Source of the DNA: Apostichopus japonicus
Taxonomy: Eukaryota; Echinodermata; Holothuroidea; Aspidochirotida; Stichopodidae
Length of the DNA stretch: 64,000 nucleotides
Assembly (NCBI RefSeq): GCF_037975245.1
Contig: NC_092562.1
Span: 17,311,521-17,375,520, forward strand
Reading direction: 5' to 3'
Under the pieces are notes generated by a model. The model saw only the letters and a list, made by a program, of their open reading frames with translations. It searched no databases and was not told the DNA's origin. A program made the position numbers and the translations under genes. Positions 28,087 through 43,000 of the stretch are shown piece by piece (within the stretch, counting starts at the first letter, position 1; every line of letters begins with the position of its first letter).

Positions 28087-31000
28087 ACTTACAGCTCCCC
28101 GTGTAGGCACTTGCTGTAAAAGATCGGCAAAAGACGTCATCACCCGGGGTTCGAACCAGGGATGCAAGAAGAGAGTCTCGATCATCAGCTCGTACAGTGC
28201 GCCAAGCCATCGCGCCACTGTTTGGACTGAGATATTAGGTGGATTAACTAATACTTACAGCTCCCCGTGTAGGCACTTGCTGTAAAAGATCGGCAAAAGA
28301 CGTCATCACCCGGGGTTCGAACCAGGGATGCAAAAGAGAGTCTCGATCATCAGCTCGTACAGTGCGCCAAGCCATCGCGCCACTGTTTGGACTGAGATAT
28401 TAGGTGGATTAACTAATACTTACAGCTCCCCGTGTAGGCACTTGCTGTAAAAGATCGGCAAAAGACGTCATCACCCGGGGTTCGAACCAGGGATGCAAAA
28501 GAGAGTCTCGATCATCAGCTCGTACAGTGCGCCAAGCCATCGCGCCACTGTTTGGACTGAGATATTAGGTGGATTAACTAATACTTACAGCTCCCCGTGT
28601 AGGCACTTGCTGTAAAAGATCGGCAAAAGACGTCATCACCCGGGGTTCGAACCAGGGATGCAAAAGAGAGTCTCGATCATCAGCTCGTACAGTGCGCCAA
28701 GCCATCGCGCCACTGTTTGGACTGAGATATTAGGTGGATTAACTAATACTTACAGCTCCCCGTGTAGGCACTTGCTGTAAAAGATCGGCAAAAGACGTCA
28801 TCACCCGGGGTTCGAACCAGGGATGCAAAAGAGAGTCTCGATCATCAGCTCGTACAGTGCGCCAAGCCATCGCGCCACTGTTTGGACTGAGATATTAGGT
28901 GGATTAACTAATACTTACAGCTCCCCGTGTAGGCACTTGCTGTAAAAGATCGGCAAAAGACGTCATCACCCGGGGTTCGAACCAGGGATGCAAAAGAGAG
29001 TCTCGATCATCAGCTCGTACAGTGCGCCAAGCCATCGCGCCACTGTTTGGACTGAGATATTAGGTGGATTAACTAATACTTACAGCTCCCCGTGTAGGCA
29101 CTTGCTGTAAAAGATCGGCAAAAGACGTCATCACCCGGGGTTCGAACCAGGGATGCAAAAGAGAGTCTCGATCATCAGCTCGTACAGTGCGCCAAGCCAT
29201 CGCGCCACTGTTTGGACTGAGATATTAGGTGGATTAACTAATACTTACAGCTCCCCGTGTAGGCACTTGCTGTAAAAGATCGGCAAAAGACGTCATCACC
29301 CGGGGTTCGAACCAGGGATGCAAAAGAGAGTCTCGATCATCAGCTCGTACAGTGCGCCAAGCCATCGCGCCACTGTTTGGACTGAGATATTAGGTGGATT
29401 AACTAATACTTACAGCTCCCCGTGTAGGCACTTGCTGTAAAAGATCGGCAAAAGACGTCATCACCCGGGGTTCGAACCAGGGATGCAAAAGAGAGTCTCG
29501 ATCATCAGCTCGTACAGTGCGCCAAGCCATCGCGCCACTGTTTGGACTGAGATATTAGGTGGATTAACTAATACTTACAGCTCCCCGTGTAGGCACTTGC
29601 TGTAAAAGATCGGCAAAAGACGTCATCACCCGGGGTTCGAACCAGGGATGCAAAAGAGAGTCTCGATCATCAGCTCGTACAGTGCGCCAAGCCATCGCGC
29701 CACTGTTTGGACTGAGATATTAGGTGGATTAACTAATACTTACAGCTCCCCGTGTAGGCACTTGCTGTAAAAGATCGGCAAAAGACGTCATCACCCGGGG
29801 TTCGAACCAGGGATGCAAAAGAGAGTCTCGATCATCAGCTCGTACAGTGCGCCAAGCCATCGCGCCACTGTTTGGACTGAGATATTAGGTGGATTAACTA
29901 ATACTTACAGCTCCCCGTGTAGGCACTTGCTGTAAAAGATCGGCAAAAGACGTCATCACCCGGGGTTCGAACCAGGGATGCAAAAGAGAGTCTCGATCAT
30001 CAGCTCGTACAGTGCGCCAAGCCATCGCGCCACTGTTTGGACTGAGATATTAGGTGGATTAACTAATACTTACAGCTCCCCGTGTAGGCACTTGCTGTAA
30101 AAGATCGGCAAAAGACGTCATCACCCGGGGTTCGAACCAGGGATGCAAAAGAGAGTCTCGATCATCAGCTCGTACAGTGCGCCAAGCCATCGCGCCACTG
30201 TTTGGACTGAGATATTAGGTGGATTAACTAATACTTACAGCTCCCCGTGTAGGCACTTGCTGTAAAAGATCGGCAAAAGACGTCATCACCCGGGGTTCGA
30301 ACCAGGGATGCAAAAGAGAGTCTCGATCATCAGCTCGTACAGTGCGCCAAGCCATCGCGCCACTGTTTGGACTGAGATATTAGGTGGATTAACTAATACT
30401 TACAGCTCCCCGTGTAGGCACTTGCTGTAAAAGATCGGCAAAAGACGTCATCACCCGGGGTTCGAACCAGGGATGCAAAAGAGAGTCTCGATCATCAGCT
30501 CGTACAGTGCGCCAAGCCATCGCGCCACTGTTTGGACTGAGATATTAGGTGGATTAACTAATACTTACAGCTCCCCGTGTAGGCACTTGCTGTAAAAGAT
30601 CGGCAAAAGACGTCATCACCCGGGGTTCGAACCAGGGATGCAAAAGAGAGTCTCGATCATCAGCTCGTACAGTGCGCCAAGCCATCGCGCCACTGTTTGG
30701 ACTGAGATATTAGGTGGATTAACTAATACTTACAGCTCCCCGTGTAGGCACTTGCTGTAAAAGATCGGCAAAAGACGTCATCACCCGGGGTTCGAACCAG
30801 GGATGCAAAAGAGAGTCTCGATCATCAGCTCGTACAGTGCGCCAAGCCATCGCGCCACTGTTTGGACTGAGATATTAGGTGGATTAACTAATACTTACAG
30901 CTCCCCGTGTAGGCACTTGCTGTAAAAGATCGGCAAAAGACGTCATCACCCGGGGTTCGAACCAGGGATGCAAAAGAGAGTCTCGATCATCAGCTCGTAC

Positions 31001-34000
31001 AGTGCGCCAAGCCATCGCGCCACTGTTTGGACTGAGATATTAGGTGGATTAACTAATACTTACAGCTCCCCGTGTAGGCACTTGCTGTAAAAGATCGGCA
31101 AAAGACGTCATCACCCGGGGTTCGAACCAGGGATGCAAAAGAGAGTCTCGATCATCAGCTCGTACAGTGCGCCAAGCCATCGCGCCACTGTTTGGACTGA
31201 GATATTAGGTGGATTAACTAATACTTACAGCTCCCCGTGTAGGCACTTGCTGTAAAAGATCGGCAAAAGACGTCATCACCCGGGGTTCGAACCAGGGATG
31301 CAAAAGAGAGTCTCGATCATCAGCTCGTACAGTGCGCCAAGCCATCGCGCCACTGTTTGGACTGAGATATTAGGTGGATTAACTAATACTTACAGCTCCC
31401 CGTGTAGGCACTTGCTGTAAAAGATCGGCAAAAGACGTCATCACCCGGGGTTCGAACCAGGGATGCAAAAGAGAGTCTCGATCATCAGCTCGTACAGTGC
31501 GCCAAGCCATCGCGCCACTGTTTGGACTGAGATATTAGGTGGATTAACTAATACTTACAGCTCCCCGTGTAGGCACTTGCTGTAAAAGATCGGCAAAAGA
31601 CGTCATCACCCGGGGTTCGAACCAGGGATGCAAAAGAGAGTCTCGATCATCAGCTCGTACAGTGCGCCAAGCCATCGCGCCACTGTTTGGACTGAGATAT
31701 TAGGTGGATTAACTAATACTTACAGCTCCCCGTGTAGGCACTTGCTGTAAAAGATCGGCAAAAGACGTCATCACCCGGGGTTCGAACCAGGGATGCAAAA
31801 GAGAGTCTCGATCATCAGCTCGTACAGTGCGCCAAGCCATCGCGCCACTGTTTGGACTGAGATATTAGGTGGATTAACTAATACTTACAGCTCCCCGTGT
31901 AGGCACTTGCTGTAAAAGATCGGCAAAAGACGTCATCACCCGGGGTTCGAACCAGGGATGCAAAAGAGAGTCTCGATCATCAGCTCGTACAGTGCGCCAA
32001 GCCATCGCGCCACTGTTTGGACTGAGATATTAGGTGGATTAACTAATACTTACAGCTCCCCGTGTAGGCACTTGCTGTAAAAGATCGGCAAAAGACGTCA
32101 TCACCCGGGGTTCGAACCAGGGATGCAAAAGAGAGTCTCGATCATCAGCTCGTACAGTGCGCCAAGCCATCGCGCCACTGTTTGGACTGAGATATTAGGT
32201 GGATTAACTAATACTTACAGCTCCCCGTGTAGGCACTTGCTGTAAAAGATCGGCAAAAGACGTCATCACCCGGGGTTCGAACCAGGGATGCAAAAGAGAG
32301 TCTCGATCATCAGCTCGTACAGTGCGCCAAGCCATCGCGCCACTGTTTGGACTGAGATATTAGGTGGATTAACTAATACTTACAGCTCCCCGTGTAGGCA
32401 CTTGCTGTAAAAGATCGGCAAAAGACGTCATCACCCGGGGTTCGAACCAGGGATGCAAAAGAGAGTCTCGATCATCAGCTCGTACAGTGCGCCAAGCCAT
32501 CGCGCCACTGTTTGGACTGAGATATTAGGTGGATTAACTAATACTTACAGCTCCCCGTGTAGGCACTTGCTGTAAAAGATCGGCAAAAGACGTCATCACC
32601 CGGGGTTCGAACCAGGGATGCAAAAGAGAGTCTCGATCATCAGCTCGTACAGTGCGCCAAGCCATCGCGCCACTGTTTGGACTGAGATATTAGGTGGATT
32701 AACTAATACTTACAGCTCCCCGTGTAGGCACTTGCTGTAAAAGATCGGCAAAAGACGTCATCACCCGGGGTTCGAACCAGGGATGCAAAAGAGAGTCTCG
32801 ATCATCAGCTCGTACAGTGCGCCAAGCCATCGCGCCACTGTTTGGACTGAGATATTAGGTGGATTAACTAATACTTACAGCTCCCCGTGTAGGCACTTGC
32901 TGTAAAAGATCGGCAAAAGACGTCATCACCCGGGGTTCGAACCAGGGATGCAAAAGAGAGTCTCGATCATCAGCTCGTACAGTGCGCCAAGCCATCGCGC
33001 CACTGTTTGGACTGAGATATTAGGTGGATTAACTAATACTTACAGCTCCCCGTGTAGGCACTTGCTGTAAAAGATCGGCAAAAGACGTCATCACCCGGGG
33101 TTCGAACCAGGGATGCAAAAGAGAGTCTCGATCATCAGCTCGTACAGTGCGCCAAGCCATCGCGCCACTGTTTGGACTGAGATATTAGGTGGATTAACTA
33201 ATACTTACAGCTCCCCGTGTAGGCACTTGCTGTAAAAGATCGGCAAAAGACGTCATCACCCGGGGTTCGAACCAGGGATGCAAAAGAGAGTCTCGATCAT
33301 CAGCTCGTACAGTGCGCCAAGCCATCGCGCCACTGTTTGGACTGAGATATTAGGTGGATTAACTAATACTTACAGCTCCCCGTGTAGGCACTTGCTGTAA
33401 AAGATCGGCAAAAGACGTCATCACCCGGGGTTCGAACCAGGGATGCAAAAGAGAGTCTCGATCATCAGCTCGTACAGTGCGCCAAGCCATCGCGCCACTG
33501 TTTGGACTGAGATATTAGGTGGATTAACTAATACTTACAGCTCCCCGTGTAGGCACTTGCTGTAAAAGATCGGCAAAAGACGTCATCACCCGGGGTTCGA
33601 ACCAGGGATGCAAAAGAGAGTCTCGATCATCAGCTCGTACAGTGCGCCAAGCCATCGCGCCACTGTTTGGACTGAGATATTAGGTGGATTAACTAATACT
33701 TACAGCTCCCCGTGTAGGCACTTGCTGTAAAAGATCGGCAAAAGACGTCATCACCCGGGGTTCGAACCAGGGATGCAAAAGAGAGTCTCGATCATCAGCT
33801 CGTACAGTGCGCCAAGCCATCGCGCCACTGTTTGGACTGAGATATTAGGTGGATTAACTAATACTTACAGCTCCCCGTGTAGGCACTTGCTGTAAAAGAT
33901 CGGCAAAAGACGTCATCACCCGGGGTTCGAACCAGGGATGCAAAAGAGAGTCTCGATCATCAGCTCGTACAGTGCGCCAAGCCATCGCGCCACTGTTTGG

Positions 34001-37000
34001 ACTGAGATATTAGGTGGATTAACTAATACTTACAGCTCCCCGTGTAGGCACTTGCTGTAAAAGATCGGCAAAAGACGTCATCACCCGGGGTTCGAACCAG
34101 GGATGCAAAAGAGAGTCTCGATCATCAGCTCGTACAGTGCGCCAAGCCATCGCGCCACTGTTTGGACTGAGATATTAGGTGGATTAACTAATACTTACAG
34201 CTCCCCGTGTAGGCACTTGCTGTAAAAGATCGGCAAAAGACGTCATCACCCGGGGTTCGAACCAGGGATGCAAAAGAGAGTCTCGATCATCAGCTCGTAC
34301 AGTGCGCCAAGCCATCGCGCCACTGTTTGGACTGAGATATTAGGTGGATTAACTAATACTTACAGCTCCCCGTGTAGGCACTTGCTGTAAAAGATCGGCA
34401 AAAGACGTCATCACCCGGGGTTCGAACCAGGGATGCAAAAGAGAGTCTCGATCATCAGCTCGTACAGTGCGCCAAGCCATCGCGCCACTGTTTGGACTGA
34501 GATATTAGGTGGATTAACTAATACTTACAGCTCCCCGTGTAGGCACTTGCTGTAAAAGATCGGCAAAAGACGTCATCACCCGGGGTTCGAACCAGGGATG
34601 CAAAAGAGAGTCTCGATCATCAGCTCGTACAGTGCGCCAAGCCATCGCGCCACTGTTTGGACTGAGATATTAGGTGGATTAACTAATACTTACAGCTCCC
34701 CGTGTAGGCACTTGCTGTAAAAGATCGGCAAAAGACGTCATCACCCGGGGTTCGAACCAGGGATGCAAAAGAGAGTCTCGATCATCAGCTCGTACAGTGC
34801 GCCAAGCCATCGCGCCACTGTTTGGACTGAGATATTAGGTGGATTAACTAATACTTACAGCTCCCCGTGTAGGCACTTGCTGTAAAAGATCGGCAAAAGA
34901 CGTCATCACCCGGGGTTCGAACCAGGGATGCAAAAGAGAGTCTCGATCATCAGCTCGTACAGTGCGCCAAGCCATCGCGCCACTGTTTGGACTGAGATAT
35001 TAGGTGGATTAACTAATACTTACAGCTCCCCGTGTAGGCACTTGCTGTAAAAGATCGGCAAAAGACGTCATCACCCGGGGTTCGAACCAGGGATGCAAAA
35101 GAGAGTCTCGATCATCAGCTCGTACAGTGCGCCAAGCCATCGCGCCACTGTTTGGACTGAGATATTAGGTGGATTAACTAATACTTACAGCTCCCCGTGT
35201 AGGCACTTGCTGTAAAAGATCGGCAAAAGACGTCATCACCCGGGGTTCGAACCAGGGATGCAAAAGAGAGTCTCGATCATCAGCTCGTACAGTGCGCCAA
35301 GCCATCGCGCCACTGTTTGGACTGAGATATTAGGTGGATTAACTAATACTTACAGCTCCCCGTGTAGGCACTTGCTGTAAAAGATCGGCAAAAGACGTCA
35401 TCACCCGGGGTTCGAACCAGGGATGCAAAAGAGAGTCTCGATCATCAGCTCGTACAGTGCGCCAAGCCATCGCGCCACTGTTTGGACTGAGATATTAGGT
35501 GGATTAACTAATACTTACAGCTCCCCGTGTAGGCACTTGCTGTAAAAGATCGGCAAAAGACGTCATCACCCGGGGTTCGAACCAGGGATGCAAAAGAGAG
35601 TCTCGATCATCAGCTCGTACAGTGCGCCAAGCCATCGCGCCACTGTTTGGACTGAGATATTAGGTGGATTAACTAATACTTACAGCTCCCCGTGTAGGCA
35701 CTTGCTGTAAAAGATCGGCAAAAGACGTCATCACCCGGGGTTCGAACCAGGGATGCAAAAGAGAGTCTCGATCATCAGCTCGTACAGTGCGCCAAGCCAT
35801 CGCGCCACTGTTTGGACTGAGATATTAGGTGGATTAACTAATACTTACAGCTCCCCGTGTAGGCACTTGCTGTAAAAGATCGGCAAAAGACGTCATCACC
35901 CGGGGTTCGAACCAGGGATGCAAAAGAGAGTCTCGATCATCAGCTCGTACAGTGCGCCAAGCCATCGCGCCACTGTTTGGACTGAGATATTAGGTGGATT
36001 AACTAATACTTACAGCTCCCCGTGTAGGCACTTGCTGTAAAAGATCGGCAAAAGACGTCATCACCCGGGGTTCGAACCAGGGATGCAAAAGAGAGTCTCG
36101 ATCATCAGCTCGTACAGTGCGCCAAGCCATCGCGCCACTGTTTGGACTGAGATATTAGGTGGATTAACTAATACTTACAGCTCCCCGTGTAGGCACTTGC
36201 TGTAAAAGATCGGCAAAAGACGTCATCACCCGGGGTTCGAACCAGGGATGCAAAAGAGAGTCTCGATCATCAGCTCGTACAGTGCGCCAAGCCATCGCGC
36301 CACTGTTTGGACTGAGATATTAGGTGGATTAACTAATACTTACAGCTCCCCGTGTAGGCACTTGCTGTAAAAGATCGGCAAAAGACGTCATCACCCGGGG
36401 TTCGAACCAGGGATGCAAAAGAGAGTCTCGATCATCAGCTCGTACAGTGCGCCAAGCCATCGCGCCACTGTTTGGACTGAGATATTAGGTGGATTAACTA
36501 ATACTTACAGCTCCCCGTGTAGGCACTTGCTGTAAAAGATCGGCAAAAGACGTCATCACCCGGGGTTCGAACCAGGGATGCAAAAGAGAGTCTCGATCAT
36601 CAGCTCGTACAGTGCGCCAAGCCATCGCGCCACTGTTTGGACTGAGATATTAGGTGGATTAACTAATACTTACAGCTCCCCGTGTAGGCACTTGCTGTAA
36701 AAGATCGGCAAAAGACGTCATCACCCGGGGTTCGAACCAGGGATGCAAAAGAGAGTCTCGATCATCAGCTCGTACAGTGCGCCAAGCCATCGCGCCACTG
36801 TTTGGACTGAGATATTAGGTGGATTAACTAATACTTACAGCTCCCCGTGTAGGCACTTGCTGTAAAAGATCGGCAAAAGACGTCATCACCCGGGGTTCGA
36901 ACCAGGGATGCAAAAGAGAGTCTCGATCATCAGCTCGTACAGTGCGCCAAGCCATCGCGCCACTGTTTGGACTGAGATATTAGGTGGATTAACTAATACT

Positions 37001-40000
37001 TACAGCTCCCCGTGTAGGCACTTGCTGTAAAAGATCGGCAAAAGACGTCATCACCCGGGGTTCGAACCAGGGATGCAAAAGAGAGTCTCGATCATCAGCT
37101 CGTACAGTGCGCCAAGCCATCGCGCCACTGTTTGGACTGAGATATTAGGTGGATTAACTAATACTTACAGCTCCCCGTGTAGGCACTTGCTGTAAAAGAT
37201 CGGCAAAAGACGTCATCACCCGGGGTTCGAACCAGGGATGCAAAAGAGAGTCTCGATCATCAGCTCGTACAGTGCGCCAAGCCATCGCGCCACTGTTTGG
37301 ACTGAGATATTAGGTGGATTAACTAATACTTACAGCTCCCCGTGTAGGCACTTGCTGTAAAAGATCGGCAAAAGACGTCATCACCCGGGGTTCGAACCAG
37401 GGATGCAAAAGAGAGTCTCGATCATCAGCTCGTACAGTGCGCCAAGCCATCGCGCCACTGTTTGGACTGAGATATTAGGTGGATTAACTAATACTTACAG
37501 CTCCCCGTGTAGGCACTTGCTGTAAAAGATCGGCAAAAGACGTCATCACCCGGGGTTCGAACCAGGGATGCAAAAGAGAGTCTCGATCATCAGCTCGTAC
37601 AGTGCGCCAAGCCATCGCGCCACTGTTTGGACTGAGATATTAGGTGGATTAACTAATACTTACAGCTCCCCGTGTAGGCACTTGCTGTAAAAGATCGGCA
37701 AAAGACGTCATCACCCGGGGTTCGAACCAGGGATGCAAAAGAGAGTCTCGATCATCAGCTCGTACAGTGCGCCAAGCCATCGCGCCACTGTTTGGACTGA
37801 GATATTAGGTGGATTAACTAATACTTACAGCTCCCCGTGTAGGCACTTGCTGTAAAAGATCGGCAAAAGACGTCATCACCCGGGGTTCGAACCAGGGATG
37901 CAAAAGAGAGTCTCGATCATCAGCTCGTACAGTGCGCCAAGCCATCGCGCCACTGTTTGGACTGAGATATTAGGTGGATTAACTAATACTTACAGCTCCC
38001 CGTGTAGGCACTTGCTGTAAAAGATCGGCAAAAGACGTCATCACCCGGGGTTCGAACCAGGGATGCAAAAGAGAGTCTCGATCATCAGCTCGTACAGTGC
38101 GCCAAGCCATCGCGCCACAGTTTGGACTGAGATATTAGGTGGATTAACTAATACTTACAGCTCCCCGTGTAGGCACTTGCTGTAAAAGATCGGCAAAAGA
38201 CGTCATCACCCGGGGTTCGAACCAGGGATGCAAAAGAGAGTCTCGATCATCAGCTCGTACAGTGCGCCAAGCCATCGCGCCACTGTTTGGACTGAGATAT
38301 TAGGTGGATTAACTAATACTTACAGCTCCCCGTGTAGGCACTTGCTGTAAAAGATCGGCAAAAGACGTCATCACCCGGGGTTCGAACCAGGGATGCAAAA
38401 GAGAGTCTCGATCATCAGCTCGTACAGTGCGCCAAGCCATCGCGCCACTGTTTGGACTGAGATATTAGGTGGATTAACTAATACTTACAGCTCCCCGTGT
38501 AGGCACTTGCTGTAAAAGATCGGCAAAAGACGTCATCACCCGGGGTTCGAACCAGGGATGCAAAAGAGAGTCTCGATCATCAGCTCGTACAGTGCGCCAA
38601 GCCATCGCGCCACTGTTTGGACTGAGATATTAGGTGGATTAACTAATACTTACAGCTCCCCGTGTAGGCACTTGCTGTAAAAGATCGGCAAAAGACGTCA
38701 TCACCCGGGGTTCGAACCAGGGATGCAAAAGAGAGTCTCGATCATCAGCTCGTACAGTGCGCCAAGCCATCGCGCCACTGTTTGGACTGAGATATTAGGT
38801 GGATTAACTAATACTTACAGCTCCCCGTGTAGGCACTTGCTGTAAAAGATCGGCAAAAGACGTCATCACCCGGGGTTCGAACCAGGGATGCAAAAGAGAG
38901 TCTCGATCATCAGCTCGTACAGTGCGCCAAGCCATCGCGCCACTGTTTGGACTGAGATATTAGGTGGATTAACTAATACTTACAGCTCCCCGTGTAGGCA
39001 CTTGCTGTAAAAGATCGGCAAAAGACGTCATCACCCGGGGTTCGAACCAGGGATGCAAAAGAGAGTCTCGATCATCAGCTCGTACAGTGCGCCAAGCCAT
39101 CGCGCCACTGTTTGGACTGAGATATTAGGTGGATTAACTAATACTTACAGCTCCCCGTGTAGGCACTTGCTGTAAAAGATCGGCAAAAGACGTCATCACC
39201 CGGGGTTCGAACCAGGGATGCAAAAGAGAGTCTCGATCATCAGCTCGTACAGTGCGCCAAGCCATCGCGCCACTGTTTGGACTGAGATATTAGGTGGATT
39301 AACTAATACTTACAGCTCCCCGTGTAGGCACTTGCTGTAAAAGATCGGCAAAAGACGTCATCACCCGGGGTTCGAACCAGGGATGCAAAAGAGAGTCTCG
39401 ATCATCAGCTCGTACAGTGCGCCAAGCCATCGCGCCACTGTTTGGACTGAGATATTAGGTGGATTAACTAATACTTACAGCTCCCCGTGTAGGCACTTGC
39501 TGTAAAAGATCGGCAAAAGACGTCATCACCCGGGGTTCGAACCAGGGATGCAAAAGAGAGTCTCGATCATCAGCTCGTACAGTGCGCCAAGCCATCGCGC
39601 CACTGTTTGGACTGAGATATTAGGTGGATTAACTAATACTTACAGCTCCCCGTGTAGGCACTTGCTGTAAAAGATCGGCAAAAGACGTCATCACCCGGGG
39701 TTCGAACCAGGGATGCAAAAGAGAGTCTCGATCATCAGCTCGTACAGTGCGCCAAGCCATCGCGCCACTGTTTGGACTGAGATATTAGGTGGATTAACTA
39801 ATACTTACAGCTCCCCGTGTAGGCACTTGCTGTAAAAGATCGGCAAAAGACGTCATCACCCGGGGTTCGAACCAGGGATGCAAAAGAGAGTCTCGATCAT
39901 CAGCTCGTACAGTGCGCCAAGCCATCGCGCCACTGTTTGGACTGAGATATTAGGTGGATTAACTAATACTTACAGCTCCCCGTGTAGGCACTTGCTGTAA

Positions 40001-43000
40001 AAGATCGGCAAAAGACGTCATCACCCGGGGTTCGAACCAGGGATGCAAAAGAGAGTCTCGATCATCAGCTCGTACAGTGCGCCAAGCCATCGCGCCACTG
40101 TTTGGACTGAGATATTAGGTGGATTAACTAATACTTACAGCTCCCCGTGTAGGCACTTGCTGTAAAAGATCGGCAAAAGACGTCATCACCCGGGGTTCGA
40201 ACCAGGGATGCAAAAGAGAGTCTCGATCATCAGCTCGTACAGTGCGCCAAGCCATCGCGCCACTGTTTGGACTGAGATATTAGGTGGATTAACTAATACT
40301 TACAGCTCCCCGTGTAGGCACTTGCTGTAAAAGATCGGCAAAAGACGTCATCACCCGGGGTTCGAACCAGGGATGCAAAAGAGAGTCTCGATCATCAGCT
40401 CGTACAGTGCGCCAAGCCATCGCGCCACTGTTTGGACTGAGATATTAGGTGGATTAACTAATACTTACAGCTCCCCGTGTAGGCACTTGCTGTAAAAGAT
40501 CGGCAAAAGACGTCATCACCCGGGGTTCGAACCAGGGATGCAAAAGAGAGTCTCGATCATCAGCTCGTACAGTGCGCCAAGCCATCGCGCCACTGTTTGG
40601 ACTGAGATATTAGGTGGATTAACTAATACTTACAGCTCCCCGTGTAGGCACTTGCTGTAAAAGATCGGCAAAAGACGTCATCACCCGGGGTTCGAACCAG
40701 GGATGCAAAAGAGAGTCTCGATCATCAGCTCGTACAGTGCGCCAAGCCATCGCGCCACTGTTTGGACTGAGATATTAGGTGGATTAACTAATACTTACAG
40801 CTCCCCGTGTAGGCACTTGCTGTAAAAGATCGGCAAAAGACGTCATCACCCGGGGTTCGAACCAGGGATGCAAAAGAGAGTCTCGATCATCAGCTCGTAC
40901 AGTGCGCCAAGCCATCGCGCCACTGTTTGGACTGAGATATTAGGTGGATTAACTAATACTTACAGCTCCCCGTGTAGGCACTTGCTGTAAAAGATCGGCA
41001 AAAGACGTCATCACCCGGGGTTCGAACCAGGGATGCAAAAGAGAGTCTCGATCATCAGCTCGTACAGTGCGCCAAGCCATCGCGCCACTGTTTGGACTGA
41101 GATATTAGGTGGATTAACTAATACTTACAGCTCCCCGTGTAGGCACTTGCTGTAAAAGATCGGCAAAAGACGTCATCACCCGGGGTTCGAACCAGGGATG
41201 CAAAAGAGAGTCTCGATCATCAGCTCGTACAGTGCGCCAAGCCATCGCGCCACTGTTTGGACTGAGATATTAGGTGGATTAACTAATACTTACAGCTCCC
41301 CGTGTAGGCACTTGCTGTAAAAGATCGGCAAAAGACGTCATCACCCGGGGTTCGAACCAGGGATGCAAAAGAGAGTCTCGATCATCAGCTCGTACAGTGC
41401 GCCAAGCCATCGCGCCACTGTTTGGACTGAGATATTAGGTGGATTAACTAATACTTACAGCTCCCCGTGTAGGCACTTGCTGTAAAAGATCGGCAAAAGA
41501 CGTCATCACCCGGGGTTCGAACCAGGGATGCAAAAGAGAGTCTCGATCATCAGCTCGTACAGTGCGCCAAGCCATCGCGCCACTGTTTGGACTGAGATAT
41601 TAGGTGGATTAACTAATACTTACAGCTCCCCGTGTAGGCACTTGCTGTAAAAGATCGGCAAAAGACGTCATCACCCGGGGTTCGAACCAGGGATGCAAAA
41701 GAGAGTCTCGATCATCAGCTCGTACAGTGCGCCAAGCCATCGCGCCACTGTTTGGACTGAGATATTAGGTGGATTAACTAATACTTACAGCTCCCCGTGT
41801 AGGCACTTGCTGTAAAAGATCGGCAAAAGACGTCATCACCCGGGGTTCGAACCAGGGATGCAAAAGAGAGTCTCGATCATCAGCTCGTACAGTGCGCCAA
41901 GCCATCGCGCCACTGTTTGGACTGAGATATTAGGTGGATTAACTAATACTTACAGCTCCCCGTGTAGGCACTTGCTGTAAAAGATCGGCAAAAGACGTCA
42001 TCACCCGGGGTTCGAACCAGGGATGCAAAAGAGAGTCTCGATCATCAGCTCGTACAGTGCGCCAAGCCATCGCGCCACTGTTTGGACTGAGATATTAGGT
42101 GGATTAACTAATACTTACAGCTCCCCGTGTAGGCACTTGCTGTAAAAGATCGGCAAAAGACGTCATCACCCGGGGTTCGAACCAGGGATGCAAAAGAGAG
42201 TCTCGATCATCAGCTCGTACAGTGCGCCAAGCCATCGCGCCACTGTTTGGACTGAGATATTAGGTGGATTAACTAATACTTACAGCTCCCCGTGTAGGCA
42301 CTTGCTGTAAAAGATCGGCAAAAGACGTCATCACCCGGGGTTCGAACCAGGGATGCAAAAGAGAGTCTCGATCATCAGCTCGTACAGTGCGCCAAGCCAT
42401 CGCGCCACTGTTTGGACTGAGATATTAGGTGGATTAACTAATACTTACAGCTCCCCGTGTAGGCACTTGCTGTAAAAGATCGGCAAAAGACGTCATCACC
42501 CGGGGTTCGAACCAGGGATGCAAAAGAGAGTCTCGATCATCAGCTCGTACAGTGCGCCAAGCCATCGCGCCACTGTTTGGACTGAGATATTAGGTGGATT
42601 AACTAATACTTACAGCTCCCCGTGTAGGCACTTGCTGTAAAAGATCGGCAAAAGACGTCATCACCCGGGGTTCGAACCAGGGATGCAAAAGAGAGTCTCG
42701 ATCATCAGCTCGTACAGTGCGCCAAGCCATCGCGCCACTGTTTGGACTGAGATATTAGGTGGATTAACTAATACTTACAGCTCCCCGTGTAGGCACTTGC
42801 TGTAAAAGATCGGCAAAAGACGTCATCACCCGGGGTTCGAACCAGGGATGCAAAAGAGAGTCTCGATCATCAGCTCGTACAGTGCGCCAAGCCATCGCGC
42901 CACTGTTTGGACTGAGATATTAGGTGGATTAACTAATACTTACAGCTCCCCGTGTAGGCACTTGCTGTAAAAGATCGGCAAAAGACGTCATCACCCGGGG